Source: DAOTTW01 sp034437615
GTDB lineage: Bacteria; Chloroflexota; Anaerolineae; Aggregatilineales; Phototrophicaceae
DNA length: 20,923 bases
NCBI GenBank assembly: GCA_034437615.1
Contig: DAOTTW010000486.1
Coordinates: 1-20,923 of the forward strand
Direction of reading: 5' to 3'
Both the position numbers and the translations under genes were made by a program. A model generated the notes under the pieces. It saw nothing but the letters and a program-made list of their open reading frames with translations, had not been told where the DNA came from and searched no databases. Below are positions 1-7,203 of the stretch, in pieces (within the stretch, counting starts at the first letter, position 1; every line of letters begins with the position of its first letter).

Positions 1-34
1 CATTTATCACGAGATACGGCTGAGGGGCGAAAAT

Positions 35-799
35 ATGCTTGAAATTACGGATGTACGGGTGGTTTACCCCAACGGAACCGAAGCGCTCAAGGCCGTTACG
101 ATGAGCGTGCAGGAGCGCGAAGTCGTCGCCATCATCGGGCGCTCCGGTGCTGGTAAATCAACGCTACTGCGCACCATCAACGGCCTGCAACCAGTCACAT
201 CCGGCAGCATCCGGCTTGATGATAAAGAGGTGACGCAACTGAACAAGAAGCAGCTACGGGTGCTGTGGCAGGATGTCGGCTTCGTCTGGCAGGAATACAA
301 CCTGGTGGAGCGCGTCCCGGCGATTACCAATGTGCTCACCGGACGGCTGGGTGTCAACGAGCACCCGCTGGCGGCGTTTGGTTACTTCAGCCGCGCCCAT
401 CGTGAAATCGCACTGTACAGCCTGCAACGTGTCAACATGCTGCACCGTGCAAAGGCGCGTGCAGATAAGCTCAGTGGTGGCGAAAAACAGCGCGTGAATA
501 TCGCCCGCGCACTGGCACAGCAACCTAAGCTGCTGCTGGCAGATGAACCCGTCGCCAGCCTGGACCCGGAATTAAAGTGGACCGTGATGGAGGACCTGAC
601 GCGGGTCGCCCGTGAAGAAGGTGTGCCGACGCTGATTAACATCCATGAAGTTGATCTGGCAAAAGCCTTTGCAGATCGCTTGATCGGGATTGCGCAGGGC
701 GTCGTGGTCTTTGATGGTCCACCGAACGCGCTCGATGATGCCTCAATGGACGCCATCTACCGCTTCGATAAACCCACACCGACACAGCAGCCAGCTTGA
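35..799 (+). CDS. phnC: Phosphonate ABC transporter, ATP-binding protein PhnC
   Basis: This is the cytoplasmic ATPase that powers uptake of phosphonate or a related phosphorus oxyanion. The 254-residue protein has a complete nucleotide-binding domain: Walker A GRSGAGKS (35-42), Q-loop VWQEYNL with Gln86, ABC signature LSGGEKQRV (146-154), Walker B LLLADEP (166-172) and H-loop His204. The stretch ADEPVASLDP after Walker B is characteristic of PhnC rather than of amino acid or metal importers. The ATG at 35 follows GAGGGG (22-27) at 7 bases, so the start is well supported. The permease gene begins 21 bases after the stop, which indicates one operon. Length matches the family. Whether the substrate is a phosphonate or phosphite cannot be read from the ATPase. 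Confidence 0.93.
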   Translation: MLEITDVRVVYPNGTEALKAVTMSVQEREVVAIIGRSGAGKSTLLRTINGLQPVTSGSIRLDDKEVTQLNKKQLRVLWQDVGFVWQEYNLVERVPAITNVLTGRLGVNEHPLAAFGYFSRAHREIALYSLQRVNMLHRAKARADKLSGGEKQRVNIARALAQQPKLLLADEPVASLDPELKWTVMEDLTRVAREEGVPTLINIHEVDLAKAFADRLIGIAQGVVVFDGPPNALDDASMDAIYRFDKPTPTQQPA

Positions 800-820
800 G
801 AGATTAAAGGCAAGCCAACC

Positions 821-2074
821 ATGCACGCACCCGTTCAACGCGAACGCAAAACCAAGATCAAGAACGAACCCATCGAGAAAATCGAAGCCGACCTCAGCCG
901 CCCATTGCCGAAGCTGTCCATTCGCGGGATGCTGGCCGCAGTCGTGATCGTGCTGGTGGTCGGTTGGGGCATCGAGGGCACGGATGCACGGCCCCAAACG
1001 CTGGCCGAAGGCGTGCCAAACATCGTGGATTTTATCAGCCGCCTGCTGCCACCCGAATTCGAGTTCGTGCGCAATACCGAGCGCGTCTACACGCTGTTTC
1101 CGTTCAGCGTCCGCCAGCCGGATGTCGTGCTGCCCGCAGACATACTCAGGGTGCTGCGTCCTGCGACGGAAGCACAACTAGAGAACATTGAGGGCGATCA
1201 ACAGGTCGTCACCCTATATCGCGATGCACGACGCTTCATCTATTACAGCCCCGAAGACATCCCCGGCTATGGCAGCGTGGATTTCGACGCCGCAAGCATC
1301 GAAGAACTGCCCTACATCATCGGGGCCAACGAATACATCCACATCGAAGCGCAAAACAACGACCCCTACCCCGTGCCGGAAGGCTACTACTTCGCATCGC
1401 GTTTCGCTGTGCCGCAGGGTCAGTCGCTGGTATCGGGCCGCTATCTGGTCAACTCCGGCGAAATTTTCCTGGGGCTGCCCGTCGCCATCCCAGAGGTGAT
1501 CGTAACAGTGCAAATGGCGCTGATCGGCACCATCGGCGCGTTCTTGCTGTCGATTCCGTTTGGTCTGCTGGCAGCACGCAACGTCTCGCCGAACCGCTTC
1601 ATCTATCAGACGACGCGCTTGATTATGAACGCCAACCGCGCTGTGCCCGAATTGATTTACGCGCTGATCTTCGTGTCGGCGGTCGGCCTGGGGCCGTTCC
1701 CTGGCGTACTGGCGCTGATTGTCGGCTCGTTCGGGTCGCTGGGCAAGGTCTTTGCGGAAAGCATCGAAGCGATTGATCCCGATCAGGTGCAGGCCGTGCG
1801 TGCCACAGGCGCGAAGCCGCTCCAGGTGTTCAACTATGCGGTGATGCCACAGGCCACGCCGCTGATCGTGTCGTATTCGCTGCTGGTCTTTGAAGCCAAC
1901 GTGCGCGCCGCGACGATCCTGGGCATTGTCGGTGCTGGCGGCATCGGCTTCTTGCTGGATAAATACTTCCGGCTGTTTCAGTATCAGCGCCTCATGGGTG
2001 CGGTGATACTGATTATTGTGTTTGTGACGCTCATCGACCGCGCCAGTGATGCGATTCGCAAGCGCATCATCTGA
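821..2074 (+). CDS. phnE: Phosphonate ABC transporter permease PhnE, with an extra N-terminal/extracytoplasmic region
   Basis: Membrane subunit of the phosphonate importer. Residues 37-50 form a first hydrophobic segment, and FISRLLPPEFEFV (71-83) resembles the normal PhnE N-terminus. The BPD-type permease domain occupies about 219-417, with several hydrophobic segments. Its cytoplasmic coupling (EAA) loop is visible around EAIDPDQVQAVRATGAKPLQ (316-335). Between about 84 and 218 lies an insertion of roughly 135 polar residues rich in Tyr, Asp and Pro, with no membrane segment, predicted to face outside. The protein is 417 residues, whereas E. coli PhnE has about 260, so the insertion accounts for most of the excess. 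Start at ATG 821, preceded by a modest AAAGG. PhnC is directly upstream. The PhnE assignment is firm; the role of the insertion is unknown. Confidence 0.88.
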   Translation: MHAPVQRERKTKIKNEPIEKIEADLSRPLPKLSIRGMLAAVVIVLVVGWGIEGTDARPQTLAEGVPNIVDFISRLLPPEFEFVRNTERVYTLFPFSVRQPDVVLPADILRVLRPATEAQLENIEGDQQVVTLYRDARRFIYYSPEDIPGYGSVDFDAASIEELPYIIGANEYIHIEAQNNDPYPVPEGYYFASRFAVPQGQSLVSGRYLVNSGEIFLGLPVAIPEVIVTVQMALIGTIGAFLLSIPFGLLAARNVSPNRFIYQTTRLIMNANRAVPELIYALIFVSAVGLGPFPGVLALIVGSFGSLGKVFAESIEAIDPDQVQAVRATGAKPLQVFNYAVMPQATPLIVSYSLLVFEANVRAATILGIVGAGGIGFLLDKYFRLFQYQRLMGAVILIIVFVTLIDRASDAIRKRII

Positions 2075-2145
2075 CAGGTGAGGCTATTCCAGAGGCAAAA
2101 CAAGCTGAATTTCTGCAACACCCGCAATGCGGCTTACGCCGCCCC

Positions 2146-2205
2146 GGACACCCAGAAGGGTGTCCCTACAGGGTGTCGTTCGTAGGGACGTGCTTCTGCG
2201 CGTCC
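2146..2205. repeat. Double-hairpin dispersed repeat (intergenic copy)
   Basis: Two adjacent hairpins. The first is GGACACCC (2146-2153), loop AGAA, GGGTGTCC (2158-2165). The second is GGACGTGC (2186-2193), loop TTCT, GCGCGTCC (2198-2205), with one G-T wobble. The bases between them can also pair: CCCTAC (2164-2169) with GTAGGG (2182-2187). A second element of the same design and nearly the same length lies at 9594-9657, inside a coding region, which marks this as a repeat family rather than a one-off terminator. No T-tract follows. Confidence 0.6.
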
Positions 2206-2232
2206 GCCAAAACTTTGCTGAATTGCTGATTG

Positions 2233-2261
2233 CTGACCTGCCAAATTGCTCAAAATATATT
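2233..2261 (+). promoter_or_regulatory. Possible phnD promoter
   Basis: CTGACC (2233-2238) and TATATT (2256-2261) are 17 bases apart, a fair -35/-10 pair, in an AT-rich stretch about 70 bases before the phnD start. TTGCTG occurs three times just upstream (2215, 2223, 2230) and TTGCTC once (2246), which could be a binding-site array. This would give phnD its own transcript, separate from phnC and phnE. Weak evidence from consensus matching only. Confidence 0.3.
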
Positions 2262-2331
2262 TATTACGAGGGGCACAACGCCTGAAATATTTCCTTTACA
2301 AGATGCATCAAGCCCGTAGGAGGCAAGTTCC

Positions 2332-3366
2332 ATGAAAGCTCTGATCCGTGTTTTGCTCGTGGTCGCGCTGCTCATCAGCGTGGCTGTTGCCGTTTCTGCA
2401 CAGGATAGCGAAGAAGATACAGACCGCGAAGGCTGGCCGCAGCCATTCATCGTCGGCCTATTCGGTGGTGATGACTCTGCTCAGGCGCTGCGTGACAGCG
2501 AACCGTTGCGTGCGTATCTGGCCGAAACGCTCGACCTCGAAGTTCTGGTTACGACAGGCACCAGCTACAGCGCCGTGATCGAAGCGATGCGCGCCGACCG
2601 CGTTGACGCCATGATGGTCGGTCCCTTAGCTTTCGCGCTGGCCGAACGCATCGCCGACGCCGAACCGATTGCCGTGCTAGCTATCGAAGGCGTGCTCGAA
2701 GGTCTGGACCAGCTCCCCGACGAGATTCCGGCACCGTTTTATTACAGCGTCTTTGTTACGCAGAAGGGTTCCGGCATCCGCACCCTGCAAGACCTGGAAG
2801 GGCTGGATTTCGCCTTTGTTGACCCCGCCTCAACCAGTGGTTACAGCGCTCCCGTTGTGCGCTTAATCAACGAAATCGAAGGTCTGGAGACCCCTGCTGA
2901 TGTTGAGGATTGGCTGACGCCGATCTTCGCAGGCAGCCACCCCAGCGCCGTGACCGCCCTCGCCAACGGCCAGGTGACCGCCGCCGTGACCTTTGAGGGC
3001 AACCTGGTTAATATGCGTGCTGAAGGCCAGATCGAACTCTGCGGCTTCGAGGGCAACCGCCTGGGCGTGACGCTGAGCCAGGAAGAGCTGGATCAACTGT
3101 ACGATGACTGCCCTGAAGGCAGCGTTGTCGTGTTCGCACAGTCCGCGCCCATCCCCAACACGCCGATGTCCGTGCGCACCGAACTGCCAGAGAGCTTCAA
3201 GAACACCTTGAAGCAAGCCCTGCTGGACATCACCCGCGACTCAGAACTGCTGGGCGAAGTCGGCTACTACTTCGTTGACCCCACCGAAATCGAAGGTCTG
3301 GGCATCGAGAGCGTCAGCGAATTCTACGATTTCGTGCGTGATCTGCTGGCCATCACAGGCAGCTAA
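2332..3366 (+). CDS. phnD: Phosphonate ABC transporter, substrate-binding protein PhnD
   Basis: Extracytoplasmic binding protein that captures the substrate and delivers it to PhnE. Residues 1-23 are a classic signal peptide (basic MKALIR, hydrophobic core, cleavage likely after VSA). There is no lipobox cysteine. The mature part carries PhnD-family features: GLFGGDDS (42-49), DAMMVGPLAFALAE (92-105) and DPASTSGYSAP (164-174), a ligand-site motif of the family. Cys237 and Cys260 could form a disulfide. Its 344 residues are near the usual length. The ATG at 2332 is preceded by a perfect AGGAGG (2318-2323) at 8 bases, the strongest ribosome site in this block, as suits a binding protein needed in excess. 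A 257-base gap with a repeat separates it from phnE, and an intrinsic terminator follows. Confidence 0.92.
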   Translation: MKALIRVLLVVALLISVAVAVSAQDSEEDTDREGWPQPFIVGLFGGDDSAQALRDSEPLRAYLAETLDLEVLVTTGTSYSAVIEAMRADRVDAMMVGPLAFALAERIADAEPIAVLAIEGVLEGLDQLPDEIPAPFYYSVFVTQKGSGIRTLQDLEGLDFAFVDPASTSGYSAPVVRLINEIEGLETPADVEDWLTPIFAGSHPSAVTALANGQVTAAVTFEGNLVNMRAEGQIELCGFEGNRLGVTLSQEELDQLYDDCPEGSVVVFAQSAPIPNTPMSVRTELPESFKNTLKQALLDITRDSELLGEVGYYFVDPTEIEGLGIESVSEFYDFVRDLLAITGS

Positions 3367-3403
3367 GCGTGTATGCGTGTATAATTGAAAGACTTGTTTG
3401 CAT

Positions 3404-3431
3404 AGGGGCACGGTGCGCCGTGCCTCTTTTT
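3404..3431 (+). terminator. Rho-independent terminator between phnD and phnM
   Basis: Stem AGGGGCACGG (3404-3413), tetraloop TGCG, CCGTGCCTCT (3418-3427), followed by a T-run to 3431. The ten-pair stem has one G-T wobble. It starts 37 bases after the phnD stop and ends 20 bases before the phnM ATG. A TATAAT at 3380-3385 lies just upstream. If that is a promoter, the hairpin would sit in the phnM leader and could act as an attenuator. Confidence 0.75.
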
Positions 3432-3451
3432 ATTTCAGAAGGCTAAAACGC

Positions 3452-4717
3452 ATGTGGCTCAGTGATCTTAAGGTCGTGCTGCCGGACCAGGTGGTGGACC
3501 AGGCCTCAATCGAAATACAGCATGGCCGCATCAAACAAATTATCAGCGGGTCCGCGCCGGGTGATGTGCCGAGCTTGCGCGGCCTGACCGCCATACCGGG
3601 CCTGATCGACCTGCATGGCGACATGCTGGAACGCGACGTACAACCGCGCCCGTCGGCACGCTTCCCGACGCAGATGGGCCTGATCGAGCTGGATAAGCGG
3701 CTGGCGGGCACAGGCATCACCACCGCTTACGCGGCCATCTCCTTTGCCTGGAGCAGCACAGACCTGCGTTCACAGGCCAGCGCCACCGAGATGATCGAGA
3801 CGCTCAACGCGCTGAATAGCGAGACGCTGGTCGATATGTACGTTCACGCCCGCTTTGAGGTCACCAACCCCGAAACAGGTGCTATCCTGCGGGACTTGCT
3901 AGAACGTGATCTGGTGCAATTGGTCTCGATTATGGACCACACGCCAGGGCAGGGCCAATATCGCAATGTGGACCACTACCTGAATTTCATCCAGCAGTGG
4001 CTCGGCATCGACCCGGATGTACTGGGTGTGGACAGGGAGACGTTGGACGCACGAATGCGGAGCCGCATTCAAGAGAAGTTGGAAGCCCCGCGTGATTGGG
4101 ATGTCGTGCGCGACGTGTTGCAGGTGGCGCAGGCGCATAACGTGCCCATCGCCAGCCACGACGACGACAGCGCCGACAAGGTAGCCCAACAAGCACAGAT
4201 GGGCGTGACAATCAGCGAATTCCCTGTGACGCTGGCGGCGGCACAGGCCGCCAAAGATGCAGGTATTTACGTGATTATGGGTGCGCCAAACGCCTATCGC
4301 GGTCAATCAACATCGAACAACCTGAGCGCAGCCGAGGCGCTGCAAGCGGGTCTGGTCGATATTCTCGCGACGGATTATTACCCGGCTGCCATGCTGCACG
4401 TCCCCTTTAAGCTGGCACGCGATGGCGTGATGCCCCTGCACGAAGGCATCAAGCTGGTCAGCAGCAACGCCGCCGATGCGATGCAACTGGCAGAGCGTGG
4501 CCGCATTGCCGTCGGCCAGAGCGCGGACATTGTGTTGCTACACGAGACGGACACCTTCCCGCGTGTACGCGGGACCCTGCGGCAAGGTGTGCCTATCCAT
4601 TGGGATAACCACCTGGCGAATGCGACACAACTTAGCCGCCTGTTCAAGCTCGAGGGCCAGACGCAGGCACTTGATGGCGGGTTTGGTGGCGGCCCGCAAC
4701 CGCGCCGTCTATATTAG
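3452..4717 (+). CDS. phnM: Alpha-D-ribose 1-methylphosphonate 5-triphosphate diphosphatase PhnM
   Basis: Amidohydrolase-fold enzyme of the C-P lyase pathway. It removes diphosphate from alpha-D-ribose 1-methylphosphonate 5-triphosphate before PhnJ cleaves the C-P bond. Family motifs are all present: GLIDLHGDMLERDVQPRP (50-67, HGD in place of the usual HxH), MDHTPGQGQY (161-170), SHDDDSADKV (235-244), MGAPNAYRG (276-284) and ATDYYPAA (306-313). I choose ATG 3452 because AGAAGG (3437-3442) precedes it at 9 bases and MWLSDLKVVLP is a natural N-terminus. An in-frame TTG at 3398 would make the protein 18 residues longer but lies upstream of the terminator hairpin. The protein is 421 residues. It follows the transporter genes, yet no phnG, H, I, J, K or L is visible here; the core may lie elsewhere in the genome. 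Confidence 0.92.
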   Translation: MWLSDLKVVLPDQVVDQASIEIQHGRIKQIISGSAPGDVPSLRGLTAIPGLIDLHGDMLERDVQPRPSARFPTQMGLIELDKRLAGTGITTAYAAISFAWSSTDLRSQASATEMIETLNALNSETLVDMYVHARFEVTNPETGAILRDLLERDLVQLVSIMDHTPGQGQYRNVDHYLNFIQQWLGIDPDVLGVDRETLDARMRSRIQEKLEAPRDWDVVRDVLQVAQAHNVPIASHDDDSADKVAQQAQMGVTISEFPVTLAAAQAAKDAGIYVIMGAPNAYRGQSTSNNLSAAEALQAGLVDILATDYYPAAMLHVPFKLARDGVMPLHEGIKLVSSNAADAMQLAERGRIAVGQSADIVLLHETDTFPRVRGTLRQGVPIHWDNHLANATQLSRLFKLEGQTQALDGGFGGGPQPRRLY

Positions 4718-4723
4718 GGGCTG

Positions 4724-4763
4724 CTGCTCATGCGGAAGCGGTTTGCTGCGTCCGCATGAGCAG
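4724..4763. terminator. Long perfect inverted repeat after phnM
   Basis: CTGCTCATGCGGA (4724-4736) and TCCGCATGAGCAG (4751-4763) pair perfectly over 13 bases around a 14-base loop, starting 7 bases after the phnM stop codon. The stem should be very stable, but no T-run follows, so termination would be imperfect or need Rho. The element TAGGGGCTG...GCGTCCGC resembles the other palindromic elements in this window and may be a diverged member of that family. Confidence 0.55.
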
Positions 4764-4868
4764 GCTTGATGTTGCTGACCTGCTTTGCTGCGGTTTAAGC
4801 CTGTTTCAGCTTGTTCCAGTAAGATGCACCAGTGAAGATAACAAGCAAGCCTATGGAGCAAGCACAAT

Positions 4869-5741
4869 ATGCAAGACAAAATCGTACTGATTACGGGCGC
4901 GACCAACGGTATTGGCGAAATCGCCGCGATTGAATTGGCGCGTATGGGTGCGCAGGTCGTGGTAGTCAGCCGCAACGAGGGCAAATGCCGCCGCACCGTC
5001 GAAACCATCCAGCGCGAAACGGGCAACGACAAAGCCGCCTACCTCACCGCTGATCTCTCTTCCTTGCAGGACATCCGCCAGTTAGCCGATAATTTCCTGG
5101 CGCAATATGGCAAGCTGCACGTCCTGCTGAACAACGCGGGCGCGTACTTTCAGGAACGGCGCGAATCCGTCGATGGCTACGAGATGACGTTCGCCCTGAA
5201 CCACCTGAATTACTTCTTACTGACGCATCTGCTGCTAGACCGCCTCAAAGAGACCGCCAGCGAAGACGGCGAAGCACGCATCGTCAACGTGTCATCTGAA
5301 GCGCACCGCTTTTCCGCCCCCGGCATCAACTTCGATGACCTGCAACGCACGCAAAAATTCGAGGGCTTCCGGGTGTATGGTGAAAGCAAGCTGATGAACG
5401 TTATGTTCACCTATGAATTGGCACGCCGCCTGCAAGATAGTAACGTCACGGTGAATGCGCTGCATCCCGGCTTTGTGCGCACGGGCTTCGGCAAAAACAA
5501 CGACGGTATCGTGGGTAAGCTGCTTGGCCTGGCGCAGATTTTTGCACGCTCACCGCAAAAAGGCGCAGAGACCAGCATCTATCTGGCCGCATCACCCGAT
5601 GTCAAAGGCATCAGCGGCAAGTATTTTGCAGATAAAAGCGACAAGAAATCCAGTTCGGCGTCATATGATGAGGGTGCGCAGCAACGTCTATGGCAGATAA
5701 GCGAGGACATCACGGGCATCCAGCAGCGCGTCGTGGTCTGA
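4869..5741 (+). CDS. Short-chain dehydrogenase/reductase, retinol-dehydrogenase-like
   Basis: NAD(P)-dependent oxidoreductase of the classical SDR fold, 290 residues, predicted cytosolic. Visible motifs are the cofactor loop TGATNGIG (9-16), NNAG (88-91), the structural Asn111, the catalytic Ser in NVSS (140-143) and YGESK (170-174) holding the catalytic Tyr170 and Lys174. The Ser-Arg at 34-35 after the second beta strand fits NADP(H) preference. The layout (LNHLNYFLLTHLLL-like helix, then NVSSEAH, and HPGFVRTGF) resembles bacterial homologues of RDH11-14. The substrate cannot be told from sequence. ATG 4869 follows GGAG (4855-4858) at about 10 bases. Its link to the phosphonate genes is probably positional only, since a strong inverted repeat and about 150 bases separate them. 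Confidence 0.85.
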   Translation: MQDKIVLITGATNGIGEIAAIELARMGAQVVVVSRNEGKCRRTVETIQRETGNDKAAYLTADLSSLQDIRQLADNFLAQYGKLHVLLNNAGAYFQERRESVDGYEMTFALNHLNYFLLTHLLLDRLKETASEDGEARIVNVSSEAHRFSAPGINFDDLQRTQKFEGFRVYGESKLMNVMFTYELARRLQDSNVTVNALHPGFVRTGFGKNNDGIVGKLLGLAQIFARSPQKGAETSIYLAASPDVKGISGKYFADKSDKKSSSASYDEGAQQRLWQISEDITGIQQRVVV

Positions 5742-5819
5742 TCTCGCCAATATGCATGATTACAATGGGCATTTTGTTGGGCATTGTGCTAAAGCCTGAT
5801 TAACGCCTGTAAAGACTTG

Positions 5820-5887
5820 TATAATTCACACAAGCTTAACTGGAAAAACTGCCCAAATTGCGTATACTGTAGTCATCGTCTGATGAC
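5820..5887 (+). promoter_or_regulatory. Tandem -10 elements and a small hairpin before the 52-residue gene
   Basis: Two -10-like boxes lie upstream of the small gene: TATAAT (5820-5825) and TATACT (5863-5868). The second would place transcription start near 5875, about 30 bases before the ATG. GTCATC (5872-5877) and GATGAC (5882-5887) form a palindrome with loop GTCT at the predicted start site and could be an operator or leader hairpin. No good -35 hexamer is seen for either box. Confidence 0.4.
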
Positions 5888-5905
5888 AATGCAGGAGAGC
5901 AAACA

Positions 5906-6064
5906 ATGCACTTCACAGAGAATGATTACACGTCGATGGCCCTCTTCAAGCTACGTCAGCGCGAGCTGATGGAAAAAGCCGATGGGCAACGCCTTGCAAA
6001 CGAGAGCCGCAACCCGATTGTGCGCCGCTTGCGCCGCGCCATCCGCATCAACAACAACGCCTAA
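5906..6064 (+). CDS. Small basic protein, 52 residues, unrecognised
   Basis: I do not recognise this gene. It reads from ATG 5906 to TAA 6062-6064 and is preceded by AGGAG (5893-5897) at 8 bases, in a region with promoter-like boxes upstream and two hairpins downstream. The product begins MHFTENDYTSMALFKLRQRE. The middle is probably helical, and the C-terminus is strongly basic (RNPIVRRLRRAIRINNNA), which suggests contact with nucleic acid, ribosomes or membrane lipid. It has no cysteines, signal peptide or membrane segment. The isolated setting, good ribosome site and natural amino-acid composition argue for a real gene that automatic annotation could miss because of its length. Confidence 0.7.
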   Translation: MHFTENDYTSMALFKLRQRELMEKADGQRLANESRNPIVRRLRRAIRINNNA

Positions 6065-6075
6065 CAGCGTTTCGG

Positions 6076-6093
6076 GCGGGCACGCTAGCCCGC
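6076..6093 (+). terminator. Short GC hairpin after the 52-residue gene
   Basis: GCGGGC (6076-6081) pairs with GCCCGC (6088-6093) around a six-base loop, 12 bases after the stop codon, followed by TTCTCTAT. It is a weak intrinsic terminator candidate. Confidence 0.4.
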
Positions 6094-6124
6094 TTCTCTA
6101 TAAAGCGACAACGTAATAAGACAC

Positions 6125-6165
6125 CAAACGACGCGACCCGACATCAAATCGGGTTTTGTCGTTTG
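6125..6165. terminator. Probable bidirectional terminator between convergent genes
   Basis: The outer stem CAAACGAC (6125-6132) pairs with GTCGTTTG (6158-6165). The inner stem ACCCGA (6136-6141) pairs with TCGGGT (6149-6154). A GCG/TTT internal loop separates them, giving 14 pairs in total. It lies between the converging 52-residue gene (+) and the 141-residue gene (-), the expected place for a shared terminator. Confidence 0.55.
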
Positions 6166-6192
6166 ATGCTATTGCGCGTAGTAGCAATCTCG

Positions 6193-6618
6193 CTAGCTTT
6201 TGGGTTTTTCTGCCATCAATTCATCGTAGGCACCCTGCCAGGTATCCGGCTTGCGCATCTGCTTATTGACCTCAATATCCGCAAAATGTGGGAAGAGCTT
6301 CATCATCGTATCGGGCAGTTTATCCCACTGGCCCTCACGCACGACGCGCTCAACCGTCTGCGCATATTGCCCGGCCCACCACCATTTCTGCTGAAAGTCG
6401 TCGGCCTTCTTCCAGTAATTGCGCTTTTCCCATGCCTGGATGCTTTCCAGAACGGTGCTTTCGATGCCACGCAAGGCGAAAACAATCGTCGCTGCCATAT
6501 CACGCGCTTCGCCATCCACGCCTTTTTTCTGCCCCAGGTGGCGCAGTAGCTCCGCGATGGTACGCATGTGATGATTACGGCGTTTGCCCGGACTGTTGGT
6601 GTTGATTACACGAGACAT
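6193..6618 (-). CDS. Conserved-looking hypothetical protein, 141 residues
   Basis: I cannot assign a function. The protein starts MSRVINTNSPGKRRNHHMRT, a basic N-terminus, followed by a probably all-helical body rich in Trp and charged residues (for example KRNYWKKADDFQQKWWWAGQ at about 65-84). It has no signal peptide, membrane segment or recognised catalytic motif. The ATG at 6618 is preceded on the minus strand by AGAGGG at about 4 bases. It lies 32 bases after the 154-residue gene, and the two share the same AGAGGG-type ribosome site, so they probably form one transcript. The KRRNHH segment would suit nucleic acid binding, but that is a guess. Confidence 0.75.
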   Translation of the reverse strand: MSRVINTNSPGKRRNHHMRTIAELLRHLGQKKGVDGEARDMAATIVFALRGIESTVLESIQAWEKRNYWKKADDFQQKWWWAGQYAQTVERVVREGQWDKLPDTMMKLFPHFADIEVNKQMRKPDTWQGAYDELMAEKPKS

Positions 6619-6650
6619 AAAACCCTCTAGCTAGACCTTCTGATTATTAT

Positions 6651-7115
6651 TTACTCGTCGCTGGCGTGTGTGACGGTGCTATTGGGGTGATAGGGCCGGA
6701 TGCCCTTATACACCTTGAAGCCCCCCAGCGTTTTCAGGATGGTGTTGGCATCGCGCCCCGTTGCCTCGGCCAATTCTAGCGGCGTCAGGGGCTTATTGCC
6801 ATTCGATAGAAAGACCCGGAACACGCTATCGACCAGCGACGTTTGCGGATTGATAAAATCCGGCTCTTGGGCGGCTGCCTTCAGCGCCAGCCCTAGCTCA
6901 TCCAAGCGTTGCACCTCGCCCGTCACGGGGTCGATGTAATCCACGACGCGGTTATCCTCATGCTGCTGAAAGTAATCGCGCTTTTCTGTGGAGAGGTGCG
7001 TCAGCATGTATGGGCGCAGTTCGTCGCGGTCGCGTTCCCACCAGCCATAATCTATGTGGAACTTGGTCTGTAGCGTGGGTTTGACGAAGCGGCTCGGTTT
7101 GCCGGGTGAAGCCAT
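6651..7115 (-). CDS. Hypothetical protein with a C-terminal helix-turn-helix-like segment, 154 residues
   Basis: Function unknown. The N-terminal half contains an aromatic, charged stretch (FHIDYGWWERDRDELRPYM, about 19-37). The C-terminal part, about 106-140, reads TPLELAEATGRDANTILKTL and then GGFKVYKGIRPYHP, which looks like the recognition helices and wing of a winged-helix DNA- or RNA-binding fold. No other domain is recognised. The ATG at 7115 has AGAGGG 5 bases upstream on the minus strand. It lies 88 bases downstream of metK in the same direction with no clear terminator between, so read-through from metK is possible. The next gene follows after 32 bases. A regulatory role is suggested only by the helix-turn-helix-like segment. 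Confidence 0.75.
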   Translation of the reverse strand: MASPGKPSRFVKPTLQTKFHIDYGWWERDRDELRPYMLTHLSTEKRDYFQQHEDNRVVDYIDPVTGEVQRLDELGLALKAAAQEPDFINPQTSLVDSVFRVFLSNGNKPLTPLELAEATGRDANTILKTLGGFKVYKGIRPYHPNSTVTHASDE

Positions 7116-7203
7116 GCGAACCCTCTTTCACTACGGTCATTACAGTGTAGGTCTGTCATCATACCGCAAGATTGCGCTGTTGTATGGTGTAAGTTGCGGA
7201 CGA

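Noticed and set aside
3398..3451. TTG start giving PhnM 18 extra residues
   Set aside because: It would translate through the terminator hairpin. The ATG at 3452 has a good ribosome site and the expected family N-terminus.
6163..6549. Plus-strand frame of 128 codons overlapping the 141-residue gene
   Set aside because: It is antisense to a better-supported gene, and its start region lies on the bidirectional terminator hairpin.
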